A DNA stretch of 64,000 nt from Saccharospirillum sp043196875 (GTDB lineage: Bacteria; Pseudomonadota; Gammaproteobacteria; Pseudomonadales; Natronospirillaceae). Below, in pieces: positions 1-10,279 of the stretch. Position 1 is the stretch's first letter. Each line of letters opens with the position of its first letter. Below the pieces are notes generated by a model. That model was not told the DNA's origin. It did no database searches and worked only from the letters and a program-made list of their open reading frames with translations. A program made the translations under genes and the position numbers. Where the stretch lies: the NCBI RefSeq assembly GCF_043196875.1, contig NZ_JBEBMX010000001.1, forward strand, positions 868,001 to 932,000, written 5' to 3'.

Positions 1-39
1 GATTCATCCGTCTACGTTGTTATGCCGATGCGGTTGTAA
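1..39 (+). CDS. dnaN: DNA polymerase III sliding clamp, C-terminal end (partial)
   Basis: The first 13 codons read D-S-S-V-Y-V-V-M-P-M-R-L-stop. The ending YVVMPMRL is the characteristic C-terminus of the bacterial beta clamp, and the position just before recF fits the conserved dnaA-dnaN-recF-gyrB order next to oriC. Only the 3' end lies in the window. There are 18 bases between its stop and the recF start, so the genes are probably co-transcribed. Confidence 0.85.
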   Translation, partial: DSSVYVVMPMRL

Positions 40-57
40 TCCGGATCCATTGCAGGG

Positions 58-1146
58 ATGTCGATTGATCGGCTGACCATTCAGGGTGTGCGCAATATTG
101 CTGACACCCAATTTTACCCCGGCCCGGGCGTTAACGTCCTTTACGGCGATAACGGCGCGGGCAAATCCAGCATCCTCGAAGCCATTCATCTGTTGGCTTT
201 GGCGCGTTCCTTTAAAGTGTCCCGTACCCGAACCTTGATTCGCGAGGCCGAAGATCAGGCGACGGTCTTTGCTGAACTGAATGACCGTACTCGCATTGGT
301 GTACAGCGTTCGCGTCAGGGACAGCATTCCATTCGCCTGAACGGTGAAGCCGTTACAGTGGTTTCCGAGCTGGCTCATCGATTGCCACTGCAGTTAATTC
401 ACGCCGATTCCTTTCTGTTGCTGGAAGGCGCGCCCAGTCATCGACGCCAGTTTCTCGATTGGGGCGTTTTCCATCAGGATCTGGACTTTCACAGCGCCTG
501 GCAGAGTGCACAGAAAAGCCTGAAAAACCGGAACTCACTGCTGCGATCTGGTAAAATAGACCCGTCTGAAATGGCGGTCTGGCAACGTGAATTTATCGCC
601 GCAGCCGAACGTTTGGATGCTTATCGAAAACAGTATCTGGAAGGCTTTGTGCCGCGCTTTCATCAGGTGCTGGATGCGTTAATCGAGCTGCCGGCGTTAC
701 GCATCCACTATTACCGTGGCTGGGACAAAAGCCGATCACTGGTCGAATTGCTGGATAGCCAGTGGGATCGGGACTGCAAGTTGGGATATACCCAGTCCGG
801 TCCACAACGCGCGGATATGCGCATCAAGGTTAATAACCAGGCGGCGAGTGATGTGTTGTCTCGCGGTCAGCAAAAGTTGGTCGTCTGTGCGCTTAAGGTG
901 GCACAGAGCCTTCATCTACAAGACGTTCATAACCGACCCACGACCTTTCTGGTGGATGACTTGCCGGCCGAACTGGACCGCAATCACATCCGTAAGTTGG
1001 GAGGGTTAATGGAAGGGCTGACTGGGCAGGTTTTTATGACCAGTGTAGATCCAGAGCCTTTGAGCGAATTTTGGCAAGCGCCGGACCGGGTAAAATTGTT
1101 CCACGTGGAACAAGGCCAGGTTCAGGCAATGGACGATGGGGAGTAA
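58..1146 (+). CDS. recF: DNA replication and repair protein RecF
   Basis: RecF is an SMC/ABC-like ATPase that binds single-strand/double-strand DNA junctions and, with RecO and RecR, loads RecA at gaps. The 362-residue length is normal for the family. A Walker A motif GDNGAGKSS lies at residues 30-38, the ABC signature LSRGQQK near residue 268, and a Walker B segment LVDDLPAELD near 297. The ATG at 58 is the only start that keeps the N-terminal strand before the Walker A motif, and it has a modest GCAGGG upstream. The gene follows dnaN and is six bases from gyrB. Its 3' end is unusual in containing a complete parS palindrome (1097-1112), which is read as the residues FHVEQ. Confidence 0.97.
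   Translation: MSIDRLTIQGVRNIADTQFYPGPGVNVLYGDNGAGKSSILEAIHLLALARSFKVSRTRTLIREAEDQATVFAELNDRTRIGVQRSRQGQHSIRLNGEAVTVVSELAHRLPLQLIHADSFLLLEGAPSHRRQFLDWGVFHQDLDFHSAWQSAQKSLKNRNSLLRSGKIDPSEMAVWQREFIAAAERLDAYRKQYLEGFVPRFHQVLDALIELPALRIHYYRGWDKSRSLVELLDSQWDRDCKLGYTQSGPQRADMRIKVNNQAASDVLSRGQQKLVVCALKVAQSLHLQDVHNRPTTFLVDDLPAELDRNHIRKLGGLMEGLTGQVFMTSVDPEPLSEFWQAPDRVKLFHVEQGQVQAMDDGE
1097..1112. other. parS centromere-like site 1, inside recF
   Basis: TGTTCCACGTGGAACA is a perfect 16-bp palindrome; with flanking bases it is 18 bp. The core GTTCCACGTGGAAC matches the parS consensus known from Pseudomonas, which ParB (Spo0J) binds to load itself onto DNA for origin segregation and SMC recruitment. It sits in the recF coding sequence about 1.1 kb from the dnaN end. 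The same 14-bp core recurs at 3648 and 4049, which makes chance very unlikely. Confidence 0.9.
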
Positions 1147-1152
1147 ACCCGA

Positions 1153-3570
1153 ATGAGTAATGAATACAATTCCTCGAGCATCAAGGTGCTGAAAGGTCTG
1201 GATGCGGTTCGTAAACGTCCGGGCATGTACATCGGTGATACCGACGACGGCACCGGCCTGCACCACATGGTCTTCGAGGTGGTCGATAACTCCATCGATG
1301 AAGCTCTGGCAGGTCACTGCACGGATATCAAGGTGTTTATTCACCCGGACGAGTCCATCAGCGTCGAAGATAACGGCCGCGGTATTCCGACCGATATGCA
1401 TCCGGAGGAAGGTAAGTCGGCGGCCGAAGTGATTATGACGGTGTTGCACGCCGGCGGTAAGTTCGATGACAACTCCTACAAGGTTTCTGGTGGTCTGCAC
1501 GGTGTGGGTGTGTCGGTGGTCAATGCACTCTCGGCCGAATTAACACTGACTGTTCGCCGTGCCGGTAAGGTCCATGAACAGGTTTATAAGCACGGTGTGC
1601 CGACTGCACCGCTGGGTGTGGTCGGTGATGCGGAATACACCGGTACCACCATCCATTTCAAACCTTCGTCTGAGACTTTCACTCATATCGAGTTCTCCTA
1701 CGATATCCTGGCCAAACGTCTGCGTGAGTTGAGCTTCCTGAACTCCGGCGTCGGCATTCATCTGAAAGATGAGCGGTCCGGCAAAGAGGAGTACTTCAAA
1801 TACGAGGGCGGCCTGAAAGCCTTCGTTGAGTATTTGAACAAGAACAAGCAGACCCTCAGCCAAGTCTTCCATTTTTCTTATCAGCGTGAAGAAGATGGCA
1901 TCGGTGTCGAAGTTTCCATGCAGTGGAACGACAGCTATCAAGAGAACATTCTCTGCTACACCAACAACATTCCGCAGCGCGACGGTGGTACTCACCTGGC
2001 CGGTTTCCGTGCGGCCTTGACCCGGACGCTGAATAACTACATTCAGTCTGAGAATCTGCAGAAGAAACACAAAGTCCAGACCACCGGTGATGACGCCCGT
2101 GAAGGCCTGACGGCGATTATTTCGGTCAAGGTGCCGGATCCGAAGTTCAGCTCCCAGACCAAAGACAAGTTGGTGTCTTCAGAAGTGAAACCGGCAGTCG
2201 AACAGGAAATGGGTAAGACCTTCTCCGACTTCCTGCTGGAAAATCCTAACGAAGCCAAAATTCTGGTCGGCAAGATGATTGATGCCGCCCGGGCTCGTGA
2301 AGCGGCGCGTAAGGCACGGGATATGACCCGTCGCAAAGGCGCTTTGGATATTGCTGGCCTGCCAGGTAAGTTGGCTGACTGTCAGGAGAAAGACCCGGGC
2401 CTGTCTGAAATCTACCTGGTGGAGGGTGATTCAGCGGGCGGCTCTGCCAAGCAAGGTCGCGATCGTCGGACTCAGGCGATTCTGCCGCTGAAAGGTAAGA
2501 TCCTGAACGTCGAAAAAGCGCGCTTCGATAAGATGTTGCAGTCCGCCGAGGTGGGTACCTTGATCACCGCCCTGGGCACGGGCATCGGTCGTGAAGAATT
2601 CAATCTGGAGAAGCTGCGTTATCACTCCATCATCATCATGACCGACGCCGACGTCGACGGTTCCCACATCCGTACTCTGCTGCTGACCTTCTTCTTCCGG
2701 CAGATGCCCGAACTGATCGAGAACGGCCACATCTTTATTGCTCAGCCGCCGCTGTACAAGCTGAAGAAAGGCAAGCAGGAGCAGTACATCAAAGATGAGA
2801 AAACGCTGGAGCAGTACCTGATTTCCCAGGCGTTGGATGGTACCGAACTCTTTGTTAACGAAGGCGCGGCGCCGATTCGTGATGAACAGTTGGAAGGTCT
2901 GGTCACTCAGTATAAAGATGTGATGGCGCGTATCGATCGGATGAGTCGCGTCTATCCGCGTGCGGCCATGGAAGAGATGATCTACATGCCTGAGTTGACG
3001 ACTGAGATGCGTGCTGACCAGGCTCAAGTCGCTGAGTGGGCGGATCGTCTTAGTGATCGTTTGGCTGAGCGCCTGGCCGCAGGCAGCACCGTTTATCAGC
3101 TGTCGATTACCGAAGATACCGAACGCCATGTTTTCCTGCCCAAGGTTCAGGCGGTGGCTCATGGTCTGGCGACTGACTATCAGTTTTCACACGCTTTCTT
3201 CGAAAGCCAGGAATACAAAGCGATCGTGGCGTTGAATGCACGCCTGGATGGTTTGATCGAGGAAGGTGCCTACCTGAAGCGCGGTGACAAGTCCGAAGCA
3301 GTCGATAGCTTCGAGGCCGTTATTGAATGGATGATGGGAGAGGCCAAGCGTGGCTACAACATCCAGCGCTATAAAGGTCTGGGCGAGATGAACCCCGAGC
3401 AGTTGTGGGAAACCACCATGGATCCGGAATCGCGTCGCATGTTGCGGGTTACCATTGAAGATGCCATTGCCGCCGATCAGATCTTCAATACCCTGATGGG
3501 TGACGAGGTTGAACCACGTCGCGCCTTTATCGAAACCAATGCGTTGTTGGTGACCAATCTGGATTACTAA
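1153..3570 (+). CDS. gyrB: DNA gyrase subunit B
   Basis: GyrB supplies the ATPase of the GyrA2GyrB2 topoisomerase that introduces negative supercoils. The 805-residue length matches gammaproteobacterial GyrB, including the extra domain inside TOPRIM. The GHKL ATPase region is at the N-terminus (VVDNSIDEALAGHC near residue 45, GGLHGVGVSVVNAL near 115). The TOPRIM metal-binding signatures EGDSAGGSAKQGRDR (near 425) and DADVDGSHIRTLL (near 500) are intact, and the C-terminus has the RYKGLGEMNPEQLWETTM motif that contacts GyrA. The ATG at 1153 follows recF by six bases. A strong terminator follows the stop. Confidence 0.98.
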   Translation: MSNEYNSSSIKVLKGLDAVRKRPGMYIGDTDDGTGLHHMVFEVVDNSIDEALAGHCTDIKVFIHPDESISVEDNGRGIPTDMHPEEGKSAAEVIMTVLHAGGKFDDNSYKVSGGLHGVGVSVVNALSAELTLTVRRAGKVHEQVYKHGVPTAPLGVVGDAEYTGTTIHFKPSSETFTHIEFSYDILAKRLRELSFLNSGVGIHLKDERSGKEEYFKYEGGLKAFVEYLNKNKQTLSQVFHFSYQREEDGIGVEVSMQWNDSYQENILCYTNNIPQRDGGTHLAGFRAALTRTLNNYIQSENLQKKHKVQTTGDDAREGLTAIISVKVPDPKFSSQTKDKLVSSEVKPAVEQEMGKTFSDFLLENPNEAKILVGKMIDAARAREAARKARDMTRRKGALDIAGLPGKLADCQEKDPGLSEIYLVEGDSAGGSAKQGRDRRTQAILPLKGKILNVEKARFDKMLQSAEVGTLITALGTGIGREEFNLEKLRYHSIIIMTDADVDGSHIRTLLLTFFFRQMPELIENGHIFIAQPPLYKLKKGKQEQYIKDEKTLEQYLISQALDGTELFVNEGAAPIRDEQLEGLVTQYKDVMARIDRMSRVYPRAAMEEMIYMPELTTEMRADQAQVAEWADRLSDRLAERLAAGSTVYQLSITEDTERHVFLPKVQAVAHGLATDYQFSHAFFESQEYKAIVALNARLDGLIEEGAYLKRGDKSEAVDSFEAVIEWMMGEAKRGYNIQRYKGLGEMNPEQLWETTMDPESRRMLRVTIEDAIAADQIFNTLMGDEVEPRRAFIETNALLVTNLDY

Positions 3571-3589
3571 GTCGTCTGGTTTCTCAAAC

Positions 3590-3616
3590 AAAAAGCGCCT
3601 GAACGGCGCTTTTTTT
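3590..3616 (+). terminator. Rho-independent terminator of gyrB
   Basis: AAAAAGCGCC, a GAAC-type loop and GGCGCTTTTTTT form a GC-rich hairpin with a T tract 20 bases after the gyrB stop. The A tract on the left arm would also allow it to work for transcripts arriving from the minus strand. Confidence 0.85.
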
Positions 3617-3646
3617 ATCTCTGGATAAACAGCAGTAGAGGGATGA

Positions 3647-3662
3647 TGTTCCACGTGGAACA
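3647..3662. other. parS centromere-like site 2, between gyrB and the alkyltransferase-like gene
   Basis: TGTTCCACGTGGAACA is identical in all 16 bases to the site in recF. The palindrome extends to 18 bp (3646-3663) and touches the stop codon of the minus-strand gene that ends at 3663. It lies between a terminator and a gene end, so it has no coding constraint, which supports selection for ParB binding. Confidence 0.92.
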
Positions 3663-3977
3663 TTACTGGTCGAGGCAGTCCGGCCAATAGCGATCTTTCG
3701 GAAAGCGGCCTGTTTTGTCGGGAATCAATCCTTCCGCTGCCAGATTCTTATACTGAGTGACGGCGCCGCTGTGTTCGGTGATCTTACGTTGGCTGTTAAT
3801 GATCCTGAACCAGGGTAGACCGGAGTCTCGTGGCAGAGTTCTTAACCAAGCCTGTATTTGACGTACATGAACTCCGCATAGATCGGCTAGACGCCCATAG
3901 CTGGTGAAGTAGCCTTTGGGGATGGCTGCCAGCGTCTGATAGAAAACAGCCCGCGGCTGCGGATCGGGGTGAGTCAT
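3663..3977 (-). CDS. MGMT-family alkyltransferase-like protein (ATL)
   Basis: This 104-residue protein is similar to the DNA-binding C-terminal domain of O6-alkylguanine-DNA alkyltransferase (VFYQTLAAIPKGYFTSYGRLADLCGV; helix-turn-helix region). The alkyl-acceptor motif PCHR is replaced by PWFR (near residue 57), so it cannot accept an alkyl group. ATL proteins bind O6-alkylguanine and pass the lesion to nucleotide excision repair. E. coli YbaZ has PWHR here, so the Phe is a further difference. It stands alone between two parS sites. The ATG at 3977 gives the usual ATL length. Family assignment is firm; repair role is by homology. Confidence 0.88.
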   Translation of the reverse strand: MTHPDPQPRAVFYQTLAAIPKGYFTSYGRLADLCGVHVRQIQAWLRTLPRDSGLPWFRIINSQRKITEHSGAVTQYKNLAAEGLIPDKTGRFPKDRYWPDCLDQ

Positions 3978-4048
3978 AGATGCACGCTCTATTCGAAATG
4001 TCGGAGGTTAAGAAAGACGGGCGTTAAGCTGACAGCGAGTAGCAAAAG

Positions 4049-4062
4049 GTTCCACGTGGAAC
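4049..4062. other. parS centromere-like site 3, upstream of the alkyltransferase-like gene
   Basis: GTTCCACGTGGAAC, the same 14-bp core as the other two sites. The perfect palindrome runs from 4046 to 4065 (AAGG...CCTT), and a weaker outer repeat with one mismatch extends it to 4041-4070. The flanking bases differ from sites 1 and 2, which end in TG/CA. It lies in the gap between the peroxiredoxin stop and the alkyltransferase-like start, on genes read leftward. Confidence 0.88.
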
Positions 4063-4087
4063 CTTCTGCTATCAGTTGGCATTTGGC

Positions 4088-4579
4088 TTAGAGCGTCTGC
4101 AGTGCTGCAAGAACCGCATCGGCCGAACTCTTCTCAAACTGACCAGGCTCTTCAACACCCATCCAGCGGACTTTGGCGTTATCGGCAATTAGCGCAAAGC
4201 GTCGTGATCGCACACCCATACCACGACCACTGGCATCCATATCCAGACCTAAGGCTTTGACAAAATCGGCATTGCCATCGCCGAGCATATCGATGGCTTC
4301 GGCGTTGTGTTGCTGTCCCCAGGCATGCATGACAAAGGCGTCATTCACACTCAGACAGATAATGCGGTCGACACCCGAGGCTTTTAGCTGATCAGCGATA
4401 ACCACAAAGCCGGGTAGATGGGCCTGGCTGCAGGTGGGAGTGAAGGCTCCGGGAACAGCGAAGAGCACCACACGTTGATCCTGAAAAATGGATTGCGTGG
4501 ACTCGCTGACCGGGCCACTTTCGGCCATTCGGTAGAGCAAAATATCCGCAGGCAGGACATCGCCAACTTGAATAGACAT
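4088..4579 (-). CDS. Peroxiredoxin, Prx5/redoxin type
   Basis: Thiol peroxidase that reduces hydrogen peroxide and organic hydroperoxides. The 163-residue protein carries the PGAFTPTCS motif with peroxidatic Cys50, and a second conserved Prx5-type cysteine at residue 75 (RIICLSVND). No cysteine is seen near the C-terminus where atypical 2-Cys Prx5 proteins have the resolving residue, so it probably works as a 1-Cys enzyme recycled by glutaredoxin or glutathione. It has no signal peptide and should be cytoplasmic. The divergent neighbour is a hybrid sensor kinase; nothing in the gap identifies an OxyR site. Confidence 0.92.
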   Translation of the reverse strand: MSIQVGDVLPADILLYRMAESGPVSESTQSIFQDQRVVLFAVPGAFTPTCSQAHLPGFVVIADQLKASGVDRIICLSVNDAFVMHAWGQQHNAEAIDMLGDGNADFVKALGLDMDASGRGMGVRSRRFALIADNAKVRWMGVEEPGQFEKSSADAVLAALQTL

Positions 4580-4740
4580 ACCGCTGTTCTCTCTCTATGT
4601 TTAAGCGTTTGAATTGCTTATCGACGTATTGGAGTCGCTCGTTAAATGAACGTCACAAAGTTCATTATTAGTCCGTCCCTGCTCAGGGGCAATGGTTGGG
4701 GCAAAATTGCCACCCTGAGTTGTTTACTAAGGAAGATCCG

Positions 4741-7068
<2,328 letters not shown>

Positions 7069-7082
7069 GTTTCAGCAGCGTG

Positions 7083-8531
7083 TCAAAGTGAATCGTCACT
7101 GATGGAGGTGCAATTGCGGCCACGGTCTTTGCTCTGATACAGCGCCTTGTCGGCTCGGTGCAGCCAATGTTCGGCTTCTTCATTGGGTTTGTGGATGGCA
7201 ATGCCGGCCGAGATAGTGATCTGCACCGGGCTGTCCTGGAAGTGAAACGGACATTGGCTGATGTGCAGCCGCATTTTTTCGATGGCGGCGAGGGCGTGTT
7301 CCCGGTCAGACTCTGGTAGCAATATCACGAACTCTTCGCCACCAAAACGAGCCAGGAAGTCGGTTTTACGCAGTTGGCTGTACATTTCCTTAGCCAGGAT
7401 GCGCAGCACGCGGTCGCCGGCGAGGTGCCCGTATCGATCATTGATCTTCTTGAAATGATCGACGTCGATCAGGGCAATGCTCAAGGGTTGGCCGTAGCGA
7501 TCGCTGCGTGCGATTTCCTGTTCCAGGCGTTGTTCGAAACCCTGGCGGTTGGGCAGCTGGGTTAAAGGATCACGGCGGGCAATTTCGCGCTCCTGAGTGA
7601 CCTGTTTGATCAATCGATGATTATCTTCCTGCAACGCATCCAGATGCTGATTGAGTTCCTGTTGCCGACGATTCATGGCAATCAGGCTGTTGCGGGTCCG
7701 GCTCTGAAAGTCATTCAGTAATGACATCAAGCCATCGATGGAGTCATTCAGGCTGGCGCGCAGCTGTTCCATATTAACGGCGCCAGTGATGGCTGATCGG
7801 GCGCGGGCAATCTGATCATCAACCTGTTGATCCAGGCTGTCGTTCAATTCAGTCAGGTCGCTGACGGCTTGTTTATTCTGACCGATCAGTTCGTTGATGC
7901 TGCGTAGCTTTTCGCTGAGCTGATTGAGGTAGTACTGGAACTGTCCTTTTTCAGCATCGAGCCGACGTTGAATCAGGGCGATGGTTTCTTCAGCCAGACC
8001 ATCGAGTTCCGGCCAGTCGGGCATGGGTTCCAGACGGCGCGCCAGTGATTGCAGCTGGCCATCTTCGTCGCCGAGAATGGCGAGGGTCCGTAACAGCGTG
8101 ATGAATCGGGAGCACAGCTTTTGGTGCAGACGCTTGAGTTTTTCGTTATCGCCGGCTGTTGCATTGGCGGCGCTGCCAGGCACCAGTCGAAGCGCATCTT
8201 CAGACAGCTTGAGCGCATCGAACAAATATTGGTGTTTTCGCTCTACCGCCAGACTGAACGACTCTGATGCAGCATTGGTATTTAAATCCATCAATGACTG
8301 ATAAAGACGATAGAGCTGTTGTGTGCCGGTTTGGGTGATATCTTCGATTTGATCGAAGCGCTCGTCGGCTTTTTCCAGAGCGTCACGGAATGCATCCGCA
8401 TCCAGCTCTTCGCGCTGCTTCAGTACCTGCTTTAAGTTTTCCAGCGCAGTATCCAGATCGGCATCGATGCCTTTCAGCATCAACGCCAGATCCAGCACGC
8501 CGCGGCGTAATTCTTCTTCAATAATATTCAT
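7083..8531 (-). CDS. GGDEF diguanylate cyclase, DgcP-like
   Basis: Makes the second messenger cyclic di-GMP from two GTP. The 482-residue protein has a helical, coiled-coil-rich N-terminal part (about 1-320; no transmembrane segment seen) and a C-terminal GGDEF domain. The active-site motif is GGEEF at residues 397-401, and an RKTD product-inhibition I-site lies five residues upstream, so it is probably active and feedback-controlled. The gene order cyclase, endonuclease/phosphatase, dsbA, cytochrome c4 and engB is the one I know around dgcP (PA5487) in Pseudomonas aeruginosa, which suggests orthology. The ATG at 8531 is the first in the frame. Confidence 0.92.
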   Translation of the reverse strand: MNIIEEELRRGVLDLALMLKGIDADLDTALENLKQVLKQREELDADAFRDALEKADERFDQIEDITQTGTQQLYRLYQSLMDLNTNAASESFSLAVERKHQYLFDALKLSEDALRLVPGSAANATAGDNEKLKRLHQKLCSRFITLLRTLAILGDEDGQLQSLARRLEPMPDWPELDGLAEETIALIQRRLDAEKGQFQYYLNQLSEKLRSINELIGQNKQAVSDLTELNDSLDQQVDDQIARARSAITGAVNMEQLRASLNDSIDGLMSLLNDFQSRTRNSLIAMNRRQQELNQHLDALQEDNHRLIKQVTQEREIARRDPLTQLPNRQGFEQRLEQEIARSDRYGQPLSIALIDVDHFKKINDRYGHLAGDRVLRILAKEMYSQLRKTDFLARFGGEEFVILLPESDREHALAAIEKMRLHISQCPFHFQDSPVQITISAGIAIHKPNEEAEHWLHRADKALYQSKDRGRNCTSISDDSL

Positions 8532-8618
8532 GCCAGCTACTGACCCTATACGACGGTGAGGTCCGGATATGACTGATGATCAGCGCATTATAGTCACTGA
8601 TCTAACCAGGGTCTGTGA

Positions 8619-9431
8619 TCAATCTTTATTCGGCGGCCATTCGATCTCCATAGCCACTGGCAAATGGTCCGATAACGGAAAGTCGAGAACGCCCATGCGG
8701 GTGATCTTCAGATGACGACTGACCAGTATCTGGTCGAGGCAGCGTTGCGGTTGCCAACTGGGAAAGGTGGCCCGTGCATGGGCGGATTTCAGGCCGGAAT
8801 CCTTGAGCGGTGAATCATAGAGCAGGCGCAGGCTGTGGGTGTTCATATCACCCATCAAAATGACATTGGGATAAAGCGCGATCAGATTGCGGATAAAGCG
8901 CAGTTGTTGGTTTTGAGCGCGTCGACTCAACGCCAGATGCATCATCACCACCAAGAGTGGTTCGTTGTCGCCCAATTTCACAACGATGGCACCGCGACCG
9001 GGTAAACCGGGCAGCGTATGAGTGTTGATCTCATGCGGTGGAAAGCGGCTGATAATGCCATTGCTGTGTTGGGCCACTGGCCCGAGGTTGCGATTAAGTT
9101 GCTGATGCCAGTATGGCTGATCCGCTTTTTTGGCGAGGTATTCAACCTGATTAACGAAGCCGGAGCGGAAACTGCCGCCATCGGCTTCCTGTAAGGCGAC
9201 CACGTCAAAGTGGCGCAGCAAATCACCAATGCGATCCAGATTGGCCTGGCGCGAACGCGATGGCCAGAAATGCTGCCAGGAACGCAGAAAGTAATCGGAA
9301 TACTGGCGGGTCTGGATGCCAACCTGGATGTTGTAGCTCAGAAAACTCAGATGGCCGGGTGAAGAAGCGTGAAAGTCGTCAGGCCGACAGAGGTGAACGG
9401 GAAAGCGTTTGGCCGAAGCGGCACGGTTCAT
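8619..9431 (-). CDS. Endonuclease/exonuclease/phosphatase family protein
   Basis: A 270-residue metal-dependent phosphoesterase of the DNase I / sphingomyelinase fold. It shows the N-terminal LSFLSYNIQVG strand, the catalytic Glu in VVALQEADGG, GDMNTHS and the C-terminal SDHLPVAMEI motif. Its substrate is not known. It lies between a diguanylate cyclase and dsbA, as the equivalent gene does in Pseudomonas. I chose the ATG at 9431 with GGGGA upstream. A longer reading from TTG at 9482 would place the N-terminus inside a hairpin and is less likely. No signal peptide is visible. Confidence 0.88.
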   Translation of the reverse strand: MNRAASAKRFPVHLCRPDDFHASSPGHLSFLSYNIQVGIQTRQYSDYFLRSWQHFWPSRSRQANLDRIGDLLRHFDVVALQEADGGSFRSGFVNQVEYLAKKADQPYWHQQLNRNLGPVAQHSNGIISRFPPHEINTHTLPGLPGRGAIVVKLGDNEPLLVVMMHLALSRRAQNQQLRFIRNLIALYPNVILMGDMNTHSLRLLYDSPLKDSGLKSAHARATFPSWQPQRCLDQILVSRHLKITRMGVLDFPLSDHLPVAMEIEWPPNKD

Positions 9432-9457
9432 AAAGACAGGATCCCCTGGAGCAGATG

Positions 9458-9482
9458 TTGGCTGATCGTTGCGATCAGCCAA
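9458..9482. repeat. Perfect 11-bp hairpin between dsbA and the phosphoesterase gene
   Basis: TTGGCTGATCG, loop TTG, CGATCAGCCAA form a perfect stem-loop in the 73-base gap between the dsbA stop and the next start on the same strand. There is no T tract in either direction, so it is more likely an mRNA-processing or stability structure, or a weak attenuator, than a full intrinsic terminator. Confidence 0.6.
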
Positions 9483-9504
9483 CTTAGTCTAGCTCGCCAG
9501 AGGC

Positions 9505-10134
9505 TTATTGGGCAGGGTCGTTACGCACTAACCATTCAGCGACTTCAAACATACGTTGATTGCTGCCGGCCATGCGACCGTCGATCAGGTAGCGGCCATT
9601 GACCACCAGGCTGGGTGTGCCGGACAGACCGCTTTTTTGAGTGATCACCCGAGCCTGATTGATGCGGGCGTTAACGGCAAAGGAGTCGGCCATTTCCAGA
9701 TAGTCGTCTTTGGATACGCCAAACTGACTGATGAAATCGGCAAAGCCTTCATCGGTTGACAGACGATGACGATTCAAATGGATTTCATTGAAGATCGGCA
9801 TATGAGTGGCGTCGGCAATATCCAGAAACTGAGTCGCATAGTAGGCACGCGCTTCGGGCAACTGACGATCATTGAACAGCACCGGTACATGAGTGAAACG
9901 AATGTCGTCGGGCTTACTCTGAATCCAGGTCTGTACAAAGGGTTCTAAGTTGTAACAGTGAATACAGCTGTAACTGAAAATTTCCTGGATTTCACCGGCT
10001 TCATCACCGCGATAGCTGGTGGGTAACTTTTCCGGAAGAACACGGTAGTGAGTGCCGGCTTGAAAGTCCTCAGCCTGGGCAGAGCTGAAACCCAGAACCA
10101 CAACTGCGGCGGTAAGCATCAGGCGTTTGAGCAT
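9505..10134 (-). CDS. dsbA: Periplasmic thiol:disulfide oxidoreductase DsbA with CIHC active site
   Basis: Introduces disulfide bonds into exported proteins and is reoxidised by DsbB. The 209-residue protein has a signal peptide (MLKRLMLTAAVVVLGFSSAQA), a thioredoxin fold with redox motif Cys57-Ile-His-Cys60, and the cis-proline loop SGTPSLVV. Canonical DsbA has CPHC; the Ile in place of Pro is unusual and may change the redox potential. The ATG at 10134 follows GGAGACAA and gives the signal peptide; an upstream reading would add 34 residues that hide it. It stands with cytochrome c4 and a DgcP-like cyclase as in Pseudomonas dsbA1. Confidence 0.93.
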   Translation of the reverse strand: MLKRLMLTAAVVVLGFSSAQAEDFQAGTHYRVLPEKLPTSYRGDEAGEIQEIFSYSCIHCYNLEPFVQTWIQSKPDDIRFTHVPVLFNDRQLPEARAYYATQFLDIADATHMPIFNEIHLNRHRLSTDEGFADFISQFGVSKDDYLEMADSFAVNARINQARVITQKSGLSGTPSLVVNGRYLIDGRMAGSNQRMFEVAEWLVRNDPAQ

Positions 10135-10198
10135 GCATTTGTCTCCATCATCATCGAAAGCGCTGGCGGAGGCTAACTTTGCCGGAAAGCCGAAGCCA

Positions 10199-10234
10199 AA
10201 AAAAGCGGACCACCTGAACCGGGGTCCGCTTTTC
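10199..10234 (-). terminator. Rho-independent terminator of the cytochrome c4 gene
   Basis: Read leftward, AAAAGCGGACC, a short loop and GGTCCGCTTTTTTT form a strong hairpin with a T tract 45 bases after the cytochrome c4 stop. It separates that gene from dsbA, so the two should have separate promoters. Confidence 0.85.
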
Positions 10235-10279
10235 ATTCTCTTTACCGCGTCTGAATCCGGCCTGAATGCCGGGTTCTGA

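Noticed and set aside
2431..3162. A 243-codon frame antisense to gyrB
   Set aside because: Shadow of gyrB, whose TOPRIM motifs are in this stretch; no independent support.
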